Shown here: one piece after another, positions 11,560 through 22,070 of the stretch | Numbering within the stretch: the stretch's first letter is position 1 | Layout: every line of letters begins with the position of its first letter | Assembly: GCA_003427395.1 (NCBI GenBank) | Contig: BFEA01000337.1 | Coordinates: 1,721,799-1,767,504, forward strand | DNA from: Chara braunii | Lineage: Eukaryota > Streptophyta > Charophyceae > Charales > Characeae | Reading direction: 5' to 3' | Length of the DNA: 45,706 nt | The notes under the pieces: model-generated | Told to the model about the DNA's origin: nothing | Database searches by the model: none | Seen by the model: only the letters and a program-made list of their open reading frames with translations | Translations under genes and position numbers: made by a program

Positions 11560-12640
11560 CGGCGACTCCAAACGCGCCGCTGGGGTAGCGCGCTAAACAT
11601 CGTGCATCGAACCGGGGACATTGGCTGGAGGGGTGTGTCAAAGACGCAACGCCATCGCCATTACCCATCCTCGCCCCAATTTGGGGTGGGGGGAGGGGGG
11701 CAAGCTAGACTAATCAACGCGCATCGTTGCTGCTATGTCAGTTAGCGGGAGATATAGAAGAACCGGCAACATCACTCGTCGCACTGAGGGAGCTGTACAC
11801 CATCGTCCGTCTTCGCCCCAGTTTGGGGTGGGGGGAGGAGGGTGTCATTGTGCATCGGAGGTACGGCGTTGTTTTGTGAAAAGTCTACAAGACGAGGCAA
11901 CACCACTCAACGCGCATCGTAGCTGCAATGTCGGCTAGAGGAAGGTCTTGAGGAAGCGACAACATCTCTCACTGTGACGTCGGCTAACGGGAGGACTCAA
12001 AGACGCGACAACATTGCTCATTCATTGCAAATCTTGTCTTCGCATAGAGAAAAGTTCGCTGTTCATCGTGTGCGTATCACCGCTCACCGAGGGTGAGTTC
12101 GAGTTTGCATCTTGTCTTCTCATAGTGAAAAGTTCGCTGTTCATCGTGTGCGTATCACCGCTCACCGCGGGTGTTTCGTTGCTGCTCGTCGGGTGTGAAT
12201 AGCTGCTCATAGCGAGCATTCTCGACCTCTTATAGACCGTAGGTTGCTGATCATAGCATGCAAGTCGCTTCTCATCTCATCGACCGCGCATCACTCTCTG
12301 CTCACCTAGAGTAATCTTGATTTCTCATTGAGTGTATGTCACTGCTAATCGGATGTTAATCGCTGCTCCTAGTGAGCAAACTCGACATCTTATAGAATGT
12401 AGGTTACTGATCATCACATACAAGTAGCTTTTCATCTCATCGAGCGCGCATCAATTTCTGCTCATTTACAGTAATCTTGATTTCTCATCGAGGGTACGTC
12501 GCGGCTCATCGGGTGTTAATCGCTGCTCATAGCGAGCAATCTCGACTACTTATAGAATGTAGGTGACTGTTCATCGTATGCAAGTCGCTTCTCATTGTGT
12601 GCAACCTTGGATTCTCATAGAGAGTAAGTCGAGGCTTTAC
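11560..12640. repeat. composite tandem-repeat array (142-, 78- and 160-bp units)
   Basis: A 142-bp unit carrying CGCCCCARTTTGGGGTGGGG starts at 11672 and 11814, with diverged continuations to about 12020. A 78-bp unit (ATCTTGTCTTCKCATAG) starts at 12031 and 12109. A 160-bp unit (GCTGCTCATAGCGAGCA) starts at 12202, 12362 and 12522. The array is rich in CG dinucleotides, has no good ORF and ends just before LINE C. It may be the LINE C 5' UTR (monomer-type promoter) or an unrelated satellite. Confidence 0.8.
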
Positions 12641-12644
12641 TTTT

Positions 12645-12970
12645 TCGGATCATGGCACTTCAGAGCCTCCTAGGATCGCCGTGAGAGTCATCTAGTTACC
12701 TAATACCTCAACGCCATCCCTGATAGCCGAGCAAATCGTTGAGCCACAGAACGCCGAGGGAATTGTCGAGTGGCCTGATTTTTTCCATCATATCTGACCG
12801 CCGAGAGAATAGTCGAGCGCCCGCCACGTCAGCGGTTCGCATCGTGGCACTTAAAAGCCATCTCGGATCTCTGGGAAAATCGTCGACCTCGGTTCGCTGA
12901 GACAATCGATGACCAGGCTAATATTTCAGCGCCATTTCTGAACGGCGGGAGAATCGGTGAGAATTAGCCA
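12645..12970. repeat. diverged approximately 200-bp direct repeat, two units
   Basis: The block TGGCACTT at 12653 and 12845, and CTAATAYYTCARCGCCATYYCTGA at about 12700 and 12918, recur with indels. This continues the repeat architecture ahead of LINE C. Confidence 0.6.
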
Positions 12971-14008
12971 CATCAATATTGGGGGGCGGCCTAAGACTGG
13001 AATGCTACTTCGGGTTGACTTCGCATTCGTCATAGCAGCGCTGTCTGAGGCAGTGGAGCCACAAAAATCATCACTTGTGTGTTGAAGGGTAAGCAAGCAA
13101 AGAACGAAAGGAGCCAGGTAAGAAATCCTTAGCACCTCATCAGTGTTGACAACAAAGCAAAAGGTGATCATTGCTGTTTTAGGAGGGATTGACGAACAGG
13201 AAAGTAGACAGGGGAACAAACCAAACATGGCAATGTCATATTCTGCGGCAGCCCAGAGGGCAATGAATGAAAGGGAGAAGTATGATTTCAATCAAAAGAA
13301 GGAAGGAATATCAGGGAATCAACCATCTCAGTCAGCATCGCAATCACGGACAAACATAAGAACGGGGGAATCGAAGCCACGGACATTGGGCCAAAAAGCA
13401 ATGGAATTTTTACTCGACAAAATGCAAATCAAGTCAGATATCAAGGTGACGAGGGAAGTAATCAAGGGAGAGGGAGGGAAGGAAGAAGAGGTGGAAGTGT
13501 GGGAATACCCAGAAGAGGATATATAGTCACTTCGTGAGCTACATGAGAAACATGCGGTCATCTTCAATTTCTCAGGAAGAAGCAGGGACCTTTCCCTTAA
13601 TGAGAAGAGAAGATGGGTGATGGAGAGGTTACGGGCAATGGAGAGCATTCCGGGAGGGGAACCTGATGTTTCGTATCATAAGAGGGGAAGGTTTCCAGTG
13701 ATGATTGTGTGTGTGGACCAAGCTTACGCCCAGTACTTGCTATCGATCGGATCGTTAAAGTGCAAGGGAGCAGTGGTCACCATCCAGGCATGGAAACCAC
13801 CAAGACCCCCACAGGCTGAGGCATCGAAACATAGGCAATCAATGATGAGGAATCATTTCTGGGTTCAATTCGATAATTTGTTGGAGGGGAATCATAGATT
13901 GGCTCCCTGCTAATCCAGATTTCCTTGCACCAAACCATGACTCTCGGGTTGCATGTCTGGAGGTTAAATCGGGCCCCTGCCAAAGTTTCCCGATCAATGG
14001 ATTTTTAC

Positions 14009-14041
14009 GAAGAGCGGGCAGACATCCTTCGGGACATCCGT

Positions 14042-14073
<32 letters not shown>

Positions 14074-14112
14074 GACCCCTGCGCAAGGATGACACGCATA
14101 AATCGAGAAATG

Positions 14113-14145
<33 letters not shown>

Positions 14146-14160
14146 GGAAGAGCGGGCAGA
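14009..14160 (+). mobile_element. U6 snRNA retro-insertion with poly(A) and 14-bp target-site duplication
   Basis: The direct repeats GAAGAGCGGGCAGA at 14009-14022 and 14147-14160 flank a U6-like sequence and 24 A (14122-14145). This is the signature of LINE-driven target-primed insertion of a cellular RNA. The insertion interrupts LINE C ORF1 just upstream of the zinc knuckle, so it happened after LINE C landed. Confidence 0.93.
14023..14121 (+). pseudogene. U6 spliceosomal snRNA retropseudogene
   Basis: About 99 nt align by eye with nearly the whole U6 snRNA: the 5' stem-loop (CCTTCGGG), GGAACGATACAGAGAAGATT with the ACAGAGA box, AGCATGACCCCTGCGCAAGG, GATGACACGCATAAATCGAG and the 3' AAATGCTCCAAATT. 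U6 pairs with the 5' splice site and U4/U2 in the spliceosome nucleus. Only a few bases differ from the plant consensus as I know it, such as CATGA for CATGG and TGCTCC for TGGTCC. It ends in A rather than the genomic T-run terminator. It lacks a visible upstream TATA/USE promoter and has a TSD, so it is a processed copy and unlikely to be transcribed by Pol III. Confidence 0.92.
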
Positions 14161-14691
14161 GGATAACTGTGTTTATATCATCCAAAAGGAATCCCTTCTG
14201 TTCCAAATGTAGGGGAAGAGGGCATATGGGACCTTTCTGTCCACAGGGGGCAGCAGGAGGGAAGCAGATTCCACTGTGTCAGTCTATGCTACAAGAATGT
14301 GAGAGTAAACCGGGAGTTTGGTATATTAATTCCCCTCAGTATAGGGGGTGGATTTTTTATGATAATCTGGACAACCCCAAATGGGTGTGGGTGTTGAAGA
14401 AAGATCCCACTATCAAACCAAACATATACCCCCCCTATGATAGCAGATGGAGGCAGACTGGAGCAAAGAGAATGGACGACAAGGAAACGGGGTACATCAC
14501 GAAACCAATGTTGGATGACACAATCATGCAGGACGTGCAACAAAGATTGCAGCTCATGAATGACCTCCACACAGTCGGGAAGAACGCAGAAATGGCTTTT
14601 CTGGAAAATGAGGCGGCCAGGGCACAGCAACTGGAACAGCAGGTGGGAAAAGAGGGGACCTCGTTGGACATAGAGGAAGAACAGGGGGAAA

Positions 14692-14755
14692 ATATGGAGT
14701 GTGGAGAAGGGGAAGGGGAGGGCATATGGAGTGTGGAGAAGGGGAAGGGGAGGGC
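14692..14755 (+). repeat. exact 32-bp tandem duplication inside LINE C ORF1
   Basis: Units 14692-14723 and 14724-14755 are identical (ATATGGAGTGTGGAGAAGGG...). Since 32 is not a multiple of three, the duplication itself explains the frame change seen here. Confidence 0.95.
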
Positions 14756-16277
14756 ACAGGTGGAAACAATCAACCCTTGAAAAGAAAGGAGACGTCGGGG
14801 TCAATAGATGAATCGGAAAAACATGAGGGAAGGGCGCAGCGTCTAAAAAGGCAGCACAGTGAAGCATCAATGACGCAGGACTCAGCGGCTGACACAAAGG
14901 AGGGAACCACTAACGGGACAGCGATGTCGGGAAGCACAGGTCAAGAAGGAGAAGACAAGGGAGGGTCTAAGGGAACTGCCACAACATCAGAATCCGATAA
15001 GGAAAGAGAGGAAAGAAGGAGGAGGATGCGTAATGTGGAAAACATGTCAGAGGAGGAAATATTGTAGGCGGAGGAAGATCAGAGAGATGGTTCAGAGGAT
15101 ATGGAATCCGGGGATTCATCAAATGAAGGAGGGGAGCAGGAGGGGTCAGAGGAGGAGGATAGTTCCATTGAACAATGGATTCAAGAAGTGGAACAGTTGG
15201 AATGGGGAAGGATGATTGAGTGTGAGATCAGGCTTGCACATCACAAACATTTGAGAAATCTCAAACAGGCAACACAGGTTGCGGAAGACATCACCTCACA
15301 AAACAGATTTGAGTTGCTAAAGAGGGAAGGTGAAATCAACGAATTTTACGCAGAACAGTATGCAAGGAAGGCTTGCTTGGACAAGACTGACATCCACATT
15401 CAGCATGACGAATATGCAAAGATTTTCCAATGGCCAAAGACGTATCACATCAAGGAGAGTAAGAGAGAAAACAAGAAAAGAAAGGTTCAGAAGGAGGAAG
15501 AACGGGGAAGTAATGTGGGACTAAGGGGGAGTTCGATGGATGGTCTGACAAAGGGAGCTGAACAAAAACTGAAAGAGGAAGAGGAGGAAGAAAAACGGGA
15601 ATTGAACAGGCAAGTAGCGATACTGGTAGCCCAGGTTAATGTGCTAAAGGATGAGAATAAGGAATTGGATGAGGATACGGTGAATGTACAGAAAATTGCA
15701 AATGGTAACTGGAGAGAATTGAAGCAGCAGCAAGATTGGAAGCCACAAAAGGGATGAAGAGGAGAGTTCTTATGCCTTGCCACTGGAATGAAATAAACTC
15801 GGACTGGGAGGTGGCTATTCACCAGTACCTTCAATTGTTGACAACACAGGTAAGCACCTGTGAGGGTGAAGATCTGAAGAATTTGATAGGGGATGGAGTG
15901 CCTTCTCAAGCATATGTTTTGGGGGATAAGCGAGAGGAAGCTATGGAATTAGGAGAGGGAGGAGGAGATGAATCAGCAGTGGACTTCATACCGCTGCTCC
16001 TCCACATGCATGCAAACTCTGAACTCAGGGAAGGATTGATTTGGATGCCTTGGCAGGTGGTTGAAACCGTTCCCTACGGATTGTTCGGAGGGGAGATCAC
16101 AACGGAATGGGCTGCTCGCTGCGCTGCAGTAGCAATTAGGGTGGACGCTTTTGATTGGAAACCGGAATTCCTGGAAAAGAGAATTTCGTTGGTATCCACA
16201 ATGCTGGAAATCAACTTGCATGGATCATAAATCAAAGGGACGGTAAAAGACAGACATAGTAAAAACATAGGAGCCTC

Positions 16278-19200
16278 ATGAAGGAAGGAGAGGAGGACAG
16301 GCCTAGGAAGCAGCTAAGGGTGGATAAAGGAAGCCTAACGCAGCCAGAGGTTAGGATAACTTCTTGGAATATAAATGGGATGGTTGGAATTTTGGAAAAT
16401 CAAGATAAATGGCAGAATGTTTTGAATTATACGGATTGGTTCACCGCTTCATCGCTTGATTTCCTTTGCCTTCAAGAAACACATCTCAAAGAAACAATGG
16501 AGCATAGAGGTGTAAAAAACAAGGTGATTCAGCGACTTCAGAGAGTAAAGGACGCTTGGTGGGCACCGGCAGTTAGTCAACACTCGACGGGAGTGGCGAT
16601 AATTCAGAATAAAAGGTCGGCAACAACAAGCAACATACACATCATAAACACTGCGGTAGATTAAGTGGAGGGAAGGTGGGTAAAAGTCAATTTCGAGCTA
16701 CACGAGGAACCGTATACGCTGATTTCAGTAGACTGTCCCAACACCTTCCAACAACGAGTAGAGTTTATAAGTCGCCTCCAAGAATTTTTGGAAGTAGATA
16801 GGCATTTGATAATAGTAGGGGACTGGAATGCCACTTTGGACCCTAGCTTAGATAGACTATCAGGTGGAGTTAGATCGTGGGATGAGGGCATGTGTGAGGA
16901 AGCCCTGCCTATTCATAGATTGATGACTAGTATAGATCTGGTGGATCCCTATAGGCTCCACTACCCATACGAAAGGCAGTTCACTTACTTGAAGAGAAAT
17001 CGCAGTCAACATGTGTCAGCTTCGAGAATAGACTACTTCTTAACATCGCCTAGTATAATAGGCATGATTCATTCGGTTAGTATAGGGGAATTACCCTATG
17101 GGACGGGATTAAACCATAAGCCAGTTCACTTGCACCTAGTGACAGATAAACAAGTTAAAAGAGGCAAGGGGTTCTACAAATTAAACAACTCCTTACTGAG
17201 AACGCAGGAAATGAGGAGGGCGGTGCTGCAGGTATGTCAAGATCATAATCCGGAAACACAATCGTTCCCAGAACTAGTAATGGCACTCTCAAAAGCTTCG
17301 GCAGGGGTAGCGAGGAGGTTAGCGGCTAGAAGAAAAGAAAGGGAGTTAGAGCTACAGCAAGCAATAAAACTAGCAAAGCGCAATATTTTAAATTCTCCAG
17401 GAAACGAAATATATGAAAGAGCGCTTGAAGCAGCAAGGGAGGAAATGGCGGAATGGCAACGATGGAGATCAAGGGGTCTGCAAATGAGGGCTAGAGTCAA
17501 GGAATGGGAAGAAGGGGAAAGAATGACTAAGTTTTTCTTCCAAAAAATAAAATCCAGAGGAAGAAACAATCTCATAGCTCAGCTCGACGGCCCAGGAGGC
17601 CCAATTTCAGACAAAGACAGAATCTTAGGGATAGCCTTTGATTTTTACAGTGATTTGTATCGGTCAAGAGAAGAGGAGTACCCGAGGAATCATGTGACAG
17701 AGGCACGGTCCAAATTCCTCAATCATCTGCAGACCACGATTTCACCGATTCAGGCTGCAAGATTGGACGCTCCTCTGACTCAAGAGGAATTATGGGAAGC
17801 ATTACGGTCCATGACCCAAAACAAAACCCCAGGGAAGAACGGTCTCACTAAGGAGTTCTGGATGGAATTCTGGCCGATTTTGGGAGGCGAATACTTGGCC
17901 TTTCTAGAACAAGCATGGCAAGAGAGAGGAATAGGACGCGAATCAGCAACAGGAATAGTTACACTTCTATATAAAAAGGGATCCCCGACCGACATACGAA
18001 ACTACAGACCAATAACTTTGCTAACCCTCACACACAAGATAGTAGCCAAGGCACTAGCCAATCGTTTATCGACTATTACAACCAATTGTTTTCATATAGA
18101 TCAAACGGGTTTCATTCCGGGGCTATTTTGGGTAACGTTATGACTTTAGCGGAAACAATCCGGTACATAAGGGATAAAAAAATCAACGCAACAATTTTGT
18201 TTTTTGATTTCGAAAAAGCGTATGATCAGGTCAGCTCGTCTTTTCTATAGCAATGTATGGAAAAGATGGGGGTCGGCCCTAATTTTAGGAAATGGATAAG
18301 GGTTCTCTACAACCATGCACAGGGGCAGGTGCAGGTTAACGGCCATCTCTCTCCGACCTACGGGATGTCGAGGTCAGTGAGACAAGGAGACCCTCTGGCG
18401 GCTCCCATTTTCCTTTTCATAATGGAGGCAGTAGCATCCTTCCTCCGTAAGGATCCACCAATCCACAGGCTAACAGCACAGCCGGATCAACAAGGACATA
18501 GGGCTCATCTTCCTACTACAATCCTTTTCGCGGATGACTTAACAGTATTGATTAGAGCTTCAGACTCTTCATTTCAAGCGTTAACAAGGGCAATGGAAGC
18601 CTTTCAGCTAGCATCAGAGATGAAGGTTAATTGGCAAAAAACAATGGGCTGGTGGCTGACAGAACAATGGCAAGAAGATGCTTTTCCTCTCAACAGTCCA
18701 GAAGGTTTGCAGTGGATGACCCCTACGGTTCCGCTCAGATACCTTGGTATTAAAATAACAGAAGGGGGAACACACTATTCTATGGCAGCGGACTTAATGT
18801 CAAAGATTTTAACAAAACTAGGAGCATGGTGTTCGGTGTATACATCAATATATGGAAGGGCACTGATACTTAATGCTTCTTGTTTTTCCATGCTATGGTA
18901 TGCTGGGTCTATTTGGTCTCCGCCAAAAGCAACAACAATCCAGTTAAGAAAAAGAGCGGCTTCATATCTATGGACAGCCAAGCCAAACACTGAACACTTC
19001 ATATCCAAGGTCGCTTGGAAACATGTTACTAGAACTAAACTTCAGGGTGGACTTGGTATATTAGATCCAGACATCCAATTAAAGGCGCTTCAAACCAAAT
19101 GGGTCACAAAGCTAATTTCTCAATCGAACCTTTCATGGACATCATTAGTGTTAGAAAAGATAAGACAAATAGCAAGGTACAAAACGCCAAGCAATATGTC

Positions 19201-20720
19201 AGGCCAGTTTTGGATAATGTGTGGTAATTGGGCAAAGGTTGACACCAGGGATGGTAGTATCGAAAGCCAGGAGGAGGAAACTCGGTCTCCCTCTTATTGG
19301 GTACAGCTCATAAAGTTGTGGAAGGAGATCTTCAGGGCAAGAGTCAAAGAACCTACAACAAGGGAAGAAGTGCTCAGACAACCATTATTTTGCAATGTGA
19401 GCATCAAAGACAGTCAAGGGAAACCACTCACACTATCAATAACTGACACGAGGTGGGGAAGATGGCTGGAACATGGAGTATGGCAGATCAAACATCTCTG
19501 GGAAGAAGGGGAAAGAAGATGGAAAACAGCCACAGAACTAAGGACACAACTGAAGGGATGTCACAAATTGTCGAAAAATCTGGGTTTGGTGAAGGGGGCC
19601 ATACCACAAGCATGGGAACAGTTGTTGCTATCTGAAAAACAATGGGGCATGGGTGACTGGGCCACATGGGAAGACGACAGGGAACCTAAAGAGGTCTTTA
19701 GAATATGGGGCTTGGAGACCTCTAGGCCCGACTGGCTAATGGCGGAGAAGTTTGACATACTTCATCCTTTCAGCACCACTTCACAATTGGATATGGCCAC
19801 CAAACATCTTTAAGCATCCTAAAACACTACTTACGGAAGGTGAGGGTAGAGTAGAGACAGAGGTTTTCACGATATATAGATCAACTGTACCAATTGAAGA
19901 ACTGGAGGTGGACCTTGCAGAATGGGCATGGAACATCAGAAGTAGTCAAACACGAGTGTCAAGAAGAATCAATATTCTGCAGTACACCACGAGAATAGGG
20001 TACAGATTGAGGATTGGCTCCTATTCCATGACGCCCACTTTGCTCAAGCGATGGGAGAAGCGAGTGGGGGTCCCCACAGGTCAATTGTCAAAAATTCCAT
20101 GGCCAAGAATAGTGGACATAAGGATGGGCCCAGTCAAGAGTATGCAGTGGCTAATAGCCCACGTTGCTCTCCCGGTTAACGTATGGCTCAACGAAAGAAG
20201 AAGTCACCGACAGCGAAGCGCGGATGGAGAATTATGTAGGGTATGCCAACAAGGAATACCAAAAACAATGTTGCATTGCTTATTGGAGTGTGAGGAAGCA
20301 TCAGCGATGTGGGATGAAGCTAAGGACATCTGGTATCAAATGGTACGCAGTCCCTTCCCGGATTCTAAGATCACATTGCTGCTGGGCCAGAGGATTCCCA
20401 ACCAGTGGAAGCCCTTTCAGAAACATATTTTCCAGTTAATACGCCAATACGCTCTTTGGACCATTTGGAAGCGTCGATGTCAAGTCACAATGGAAGGAAC
20501 AATAATGCATAGACAGGAGGCTAGAGAGAATTTCCTTGCACTCATAGAAACACATCTCAAGGCTCAGTGGAAAGGGGTGAGAACTCAGTTACGACAACAA
20601 CCACAACATGAGACAGACATCATGATCACATTCAAACGGAACATACTAGGGCAGGGAGCAGTAGCAGTCATCCAAGGATCGCAACTTTTGTTTAAATGGA
20701 GAGGGGGAGGAAGTACGTAA
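16278..20720 (+). pseudogene. LINE C ORF2, endonuclease/RT/zinc-binding protein, broken
   Basis: The EN domain runs from 16278 to about 17150 with SWNING, LCLQETH, GDWNATLDPS, SRIDYF and LNHKP (LINE A has LDHKP, so an Asp-to-Asn change in the last block). The RT region spans about 17760-19000: NKTPGKNGLTKEFW, NYRPITLL, then FFDFEKAYDQ, SRSVRQGDP and FADDLTVLIR. The zinc-binding domain is near 20130-20320 (CRVC...HCLLEC). Lesions are TAA at 16662, a frameshift near 18120, TAG at 18248 where LINE B has Gln, and two close frameshifts near 19800-19850. The intact length would be about 1480 residues, usual for plant LINE ORF2. It lies 47 bases behind ORF1. There is no sign of an RNase H domain. 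Confidence 0.85.
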
Positions 20721-21180
20721 CAGTTTGCGAGGACAGGAAAATTTGGGGTGGATACTAAGGAAGGGTTTAGGGGGTTAGAAAGGGTTTAGGGTTTTTAGGA
20801 CCAAGGTGAGCGTTAAAGTGAGGAGTGTTAAACTGAGATTCTTAGGGTTAGGGTGGCATAGGGACAGAGTACTACAACTAAAGGTGTCGATGGGTTTTGC
20901 AAAAGGAGGGTATAGGGTTTTGAAAAAGATTTAGGGTTTAAGGAGCGGAATGAGCGTCAACAACTAAAAGTGTTTCTTGGTTTTCAGGATATATACGGCA
21001 GGTTCCTTTACAGGGCCTGAGAGGAAAAGGCTTAGCGGACCAACAGTACGCTTGAATAGACGACGTAAGATAGGATAACTTAGGCAGGGGAGAGGGGTGG
21101 TATATCCTTCCTCATGGAAGTAATCAATGCCGCCTTCTCGGGCCTCCCATGAGAGCAGGTTAACCGAGCACCCATTTTTC
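20721..21180 (+). promoter_or_regulatory. LINE C 3' UTR (type 2) with repeated TTTAGGG-like motifs
   Basis: TTTAGGG-like runs lie at 20762-20799, 20841-20854 and 20930-20941. A CCTGAGAGGAAAAGGC block follows near 21015-21032, a CTTCC/GGAAG hairpin, GTAATCAATGCCG (21120-21132) and CTCGGGCCTCCC. The order of blocks parallels the type 1 ends although the bases differ. No poly(A) tail is visible. Confidence 0.65.
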
Positions 21181-21477
21181 AGGCCCATTTATAAGAAAAC
21201 CAGATGGTCATTTTAACGATACTTTACACCAATCTATAGAGTGCACTTCTTACGACCTCATCACAGAAAAAAACCCTAAAAAAAGCAATTAAAAACATAT
21301 ACAACAGCAACCCGAAAGTGCATTTCCATGAAATCTGGCCAAAAAAAAACTCGACCAATTTCAGAAATTTCAGAAATCTTAACAGCGCAAATTCTAAAAC
21401 TCCAAATAACCCCAAATTTCATATACAGCAACCCTATAAAAATGCATATATAGCAAAAATTTGAAATTCCAAAAAAA
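21181..21477. other. AT-rich spacer, nothing recognised
   Basis: The spacer is AT-rich, with short A-runs and no gene, repeat unit or LINE similarity that I can see. Confidence 0.5.
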
Positions 21478-21567
21478 CATGACTTGCCAGGGGAATAGGA
21501 ACCAGACTGTTGCTCCCCAGAATGGTAGGAGCCAGAGCCATAAGGTTCTTTATTAAATTAAAAAAAN

Positions 21568-21609
<42 letters not shown>
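21478..21609 (+). mobile_element. LINE tail fragment with poly(A)
   Basis: It contains TGACTTGCCAGGGGAATAGG, AACCAGACTG, GCTCCCCAGAATGG and GCCATAAGG, then about 45 A with one N (21567). The same terminal series precedes the poly(A) at 25893. Only the last 80 or so bases of a type 1 LINE remain. Confidence 0.75.
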
Positions 21610-21610
<1 letters not shown>

Positions 21611-21641
21611 GAAAGAAAGAAAGAAGGAAAGAAAGAATAAA

Positions 21642-22010
21642 CCATAGCCATCATAAGGCTGCATTTCATTCAGAGGATGAATTTTCCAAAACAACAACAG
21701 CAACAAGGAGGAGGGGGAGGAGGAGGAGGAGGAGGACAAAGCAGAGGACGAGGAAGAAGATGAAGACGGAGACGAAGACGAAGACGAAGACGAAGACGAA
21801 GACGAAGACGACGACGACGACGAAGACGACGACGAAGAAGACTAAGACGAAGACGAAGACAACGAAGACGAAGACGAAGACGAAGACAACGAAGACGAAG
21901 ACGAAGACGAAGACGAAGACGAACAAGAAGACGAACAAGAAGACAAACAAGAAGACGAACAAGAAGACGAAGAAGACAAAGACGACGAAAACTATAGCTC
22001 CAGTTCAGAC
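21642..22010 (+). repeat. duplicated module (copy 1) leading into (GACGAA)n
   Basis: The block from CCATAGCCATCATAAGGCTG through CAACAACAGCAACAAGGAGG to GGAGGACAAAGCAGA matches 25921-26020 almost base for base. It is followed by GAC/GAA hexamer repeats to about 22000. Open frames across it are repeat artefacts. Confidence 0.85.
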
Positions 22011-22070
22011 CCCAGATAATATGTCAGGCCTTTTCACAAATATCAGACGAACAAGAAGACGAACAAGAAG
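21999..22070 (+). repeat. partial LINE D copy mixed with hexamer repeat
   Basis: CTATAGCTCCAGTTCAGACC...ATGTCAGGCC (about 22002-22030) duplicates the LINE D sequence at 22094-22123. It is then followed by GACGAACAAGAAG repeat units like those before it. This is a short junction duplication at the 5' end of LINE D. Confidence 0.75.

Larger units (their letters stand above)
13227..16230 (+). pseudogene. LINE C ORF1, RNA-binding gag-like protein, broken and split by U6 insertion
   Basis: I chose the start at 13227 (MAMSYSAAAQ) over an in-frame ATG at 13143 because LINE A ORF1 begins with a similar MA- context. The frame has TAG at 13524, a frameshift with small deletion near 13890, and the U6 insertion at 14009-14160. 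The zinc knuckle follows at about 14199 (C-X2-C-X4-H-X4-C, complete here). A 32-bp tandem duplication at 14692-14755 shifts the frame, TAG lies at 15065, and a last shift is near 15745. The centre is very acidic and then Lys/Glu-rich and coiled-coil-like. The C-terminus (16030-16230) has LIWMPW...VPYG, shared with LINE A. It would bind the element's RNA if intact. Confidence 0.8.
13143..21180 (+). mobile_element. LINE C, full-length but decayed non-LTR retrotransposon
   Basis: ORF1 (13227-16230), ORF2 (16278-20720) and a type 2 3' UTR are all present in order. The 5' limit is uncertain and may extend into the tandem repeats from 11560. ORF1 is split by a U6 snRNA retro-copy. Many stops and frameshifts show age, but the RT catalytic motifs are still readable. 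It is the best template in the window for the family's complete domain order. Confidence 0.85.

Noticed and set aside
10651-12640. CRISPR array
   Set aside because: Repeats are directly tandem, of differing lengths and without unique spacers, in a eukaryotic context.
14023-14121. Functional U6 gene
   Set aside because: It has a poly(A) tail instead of a T-run terminator, a flanking TSD, and no visible plant snRNA promoter elements upstream.
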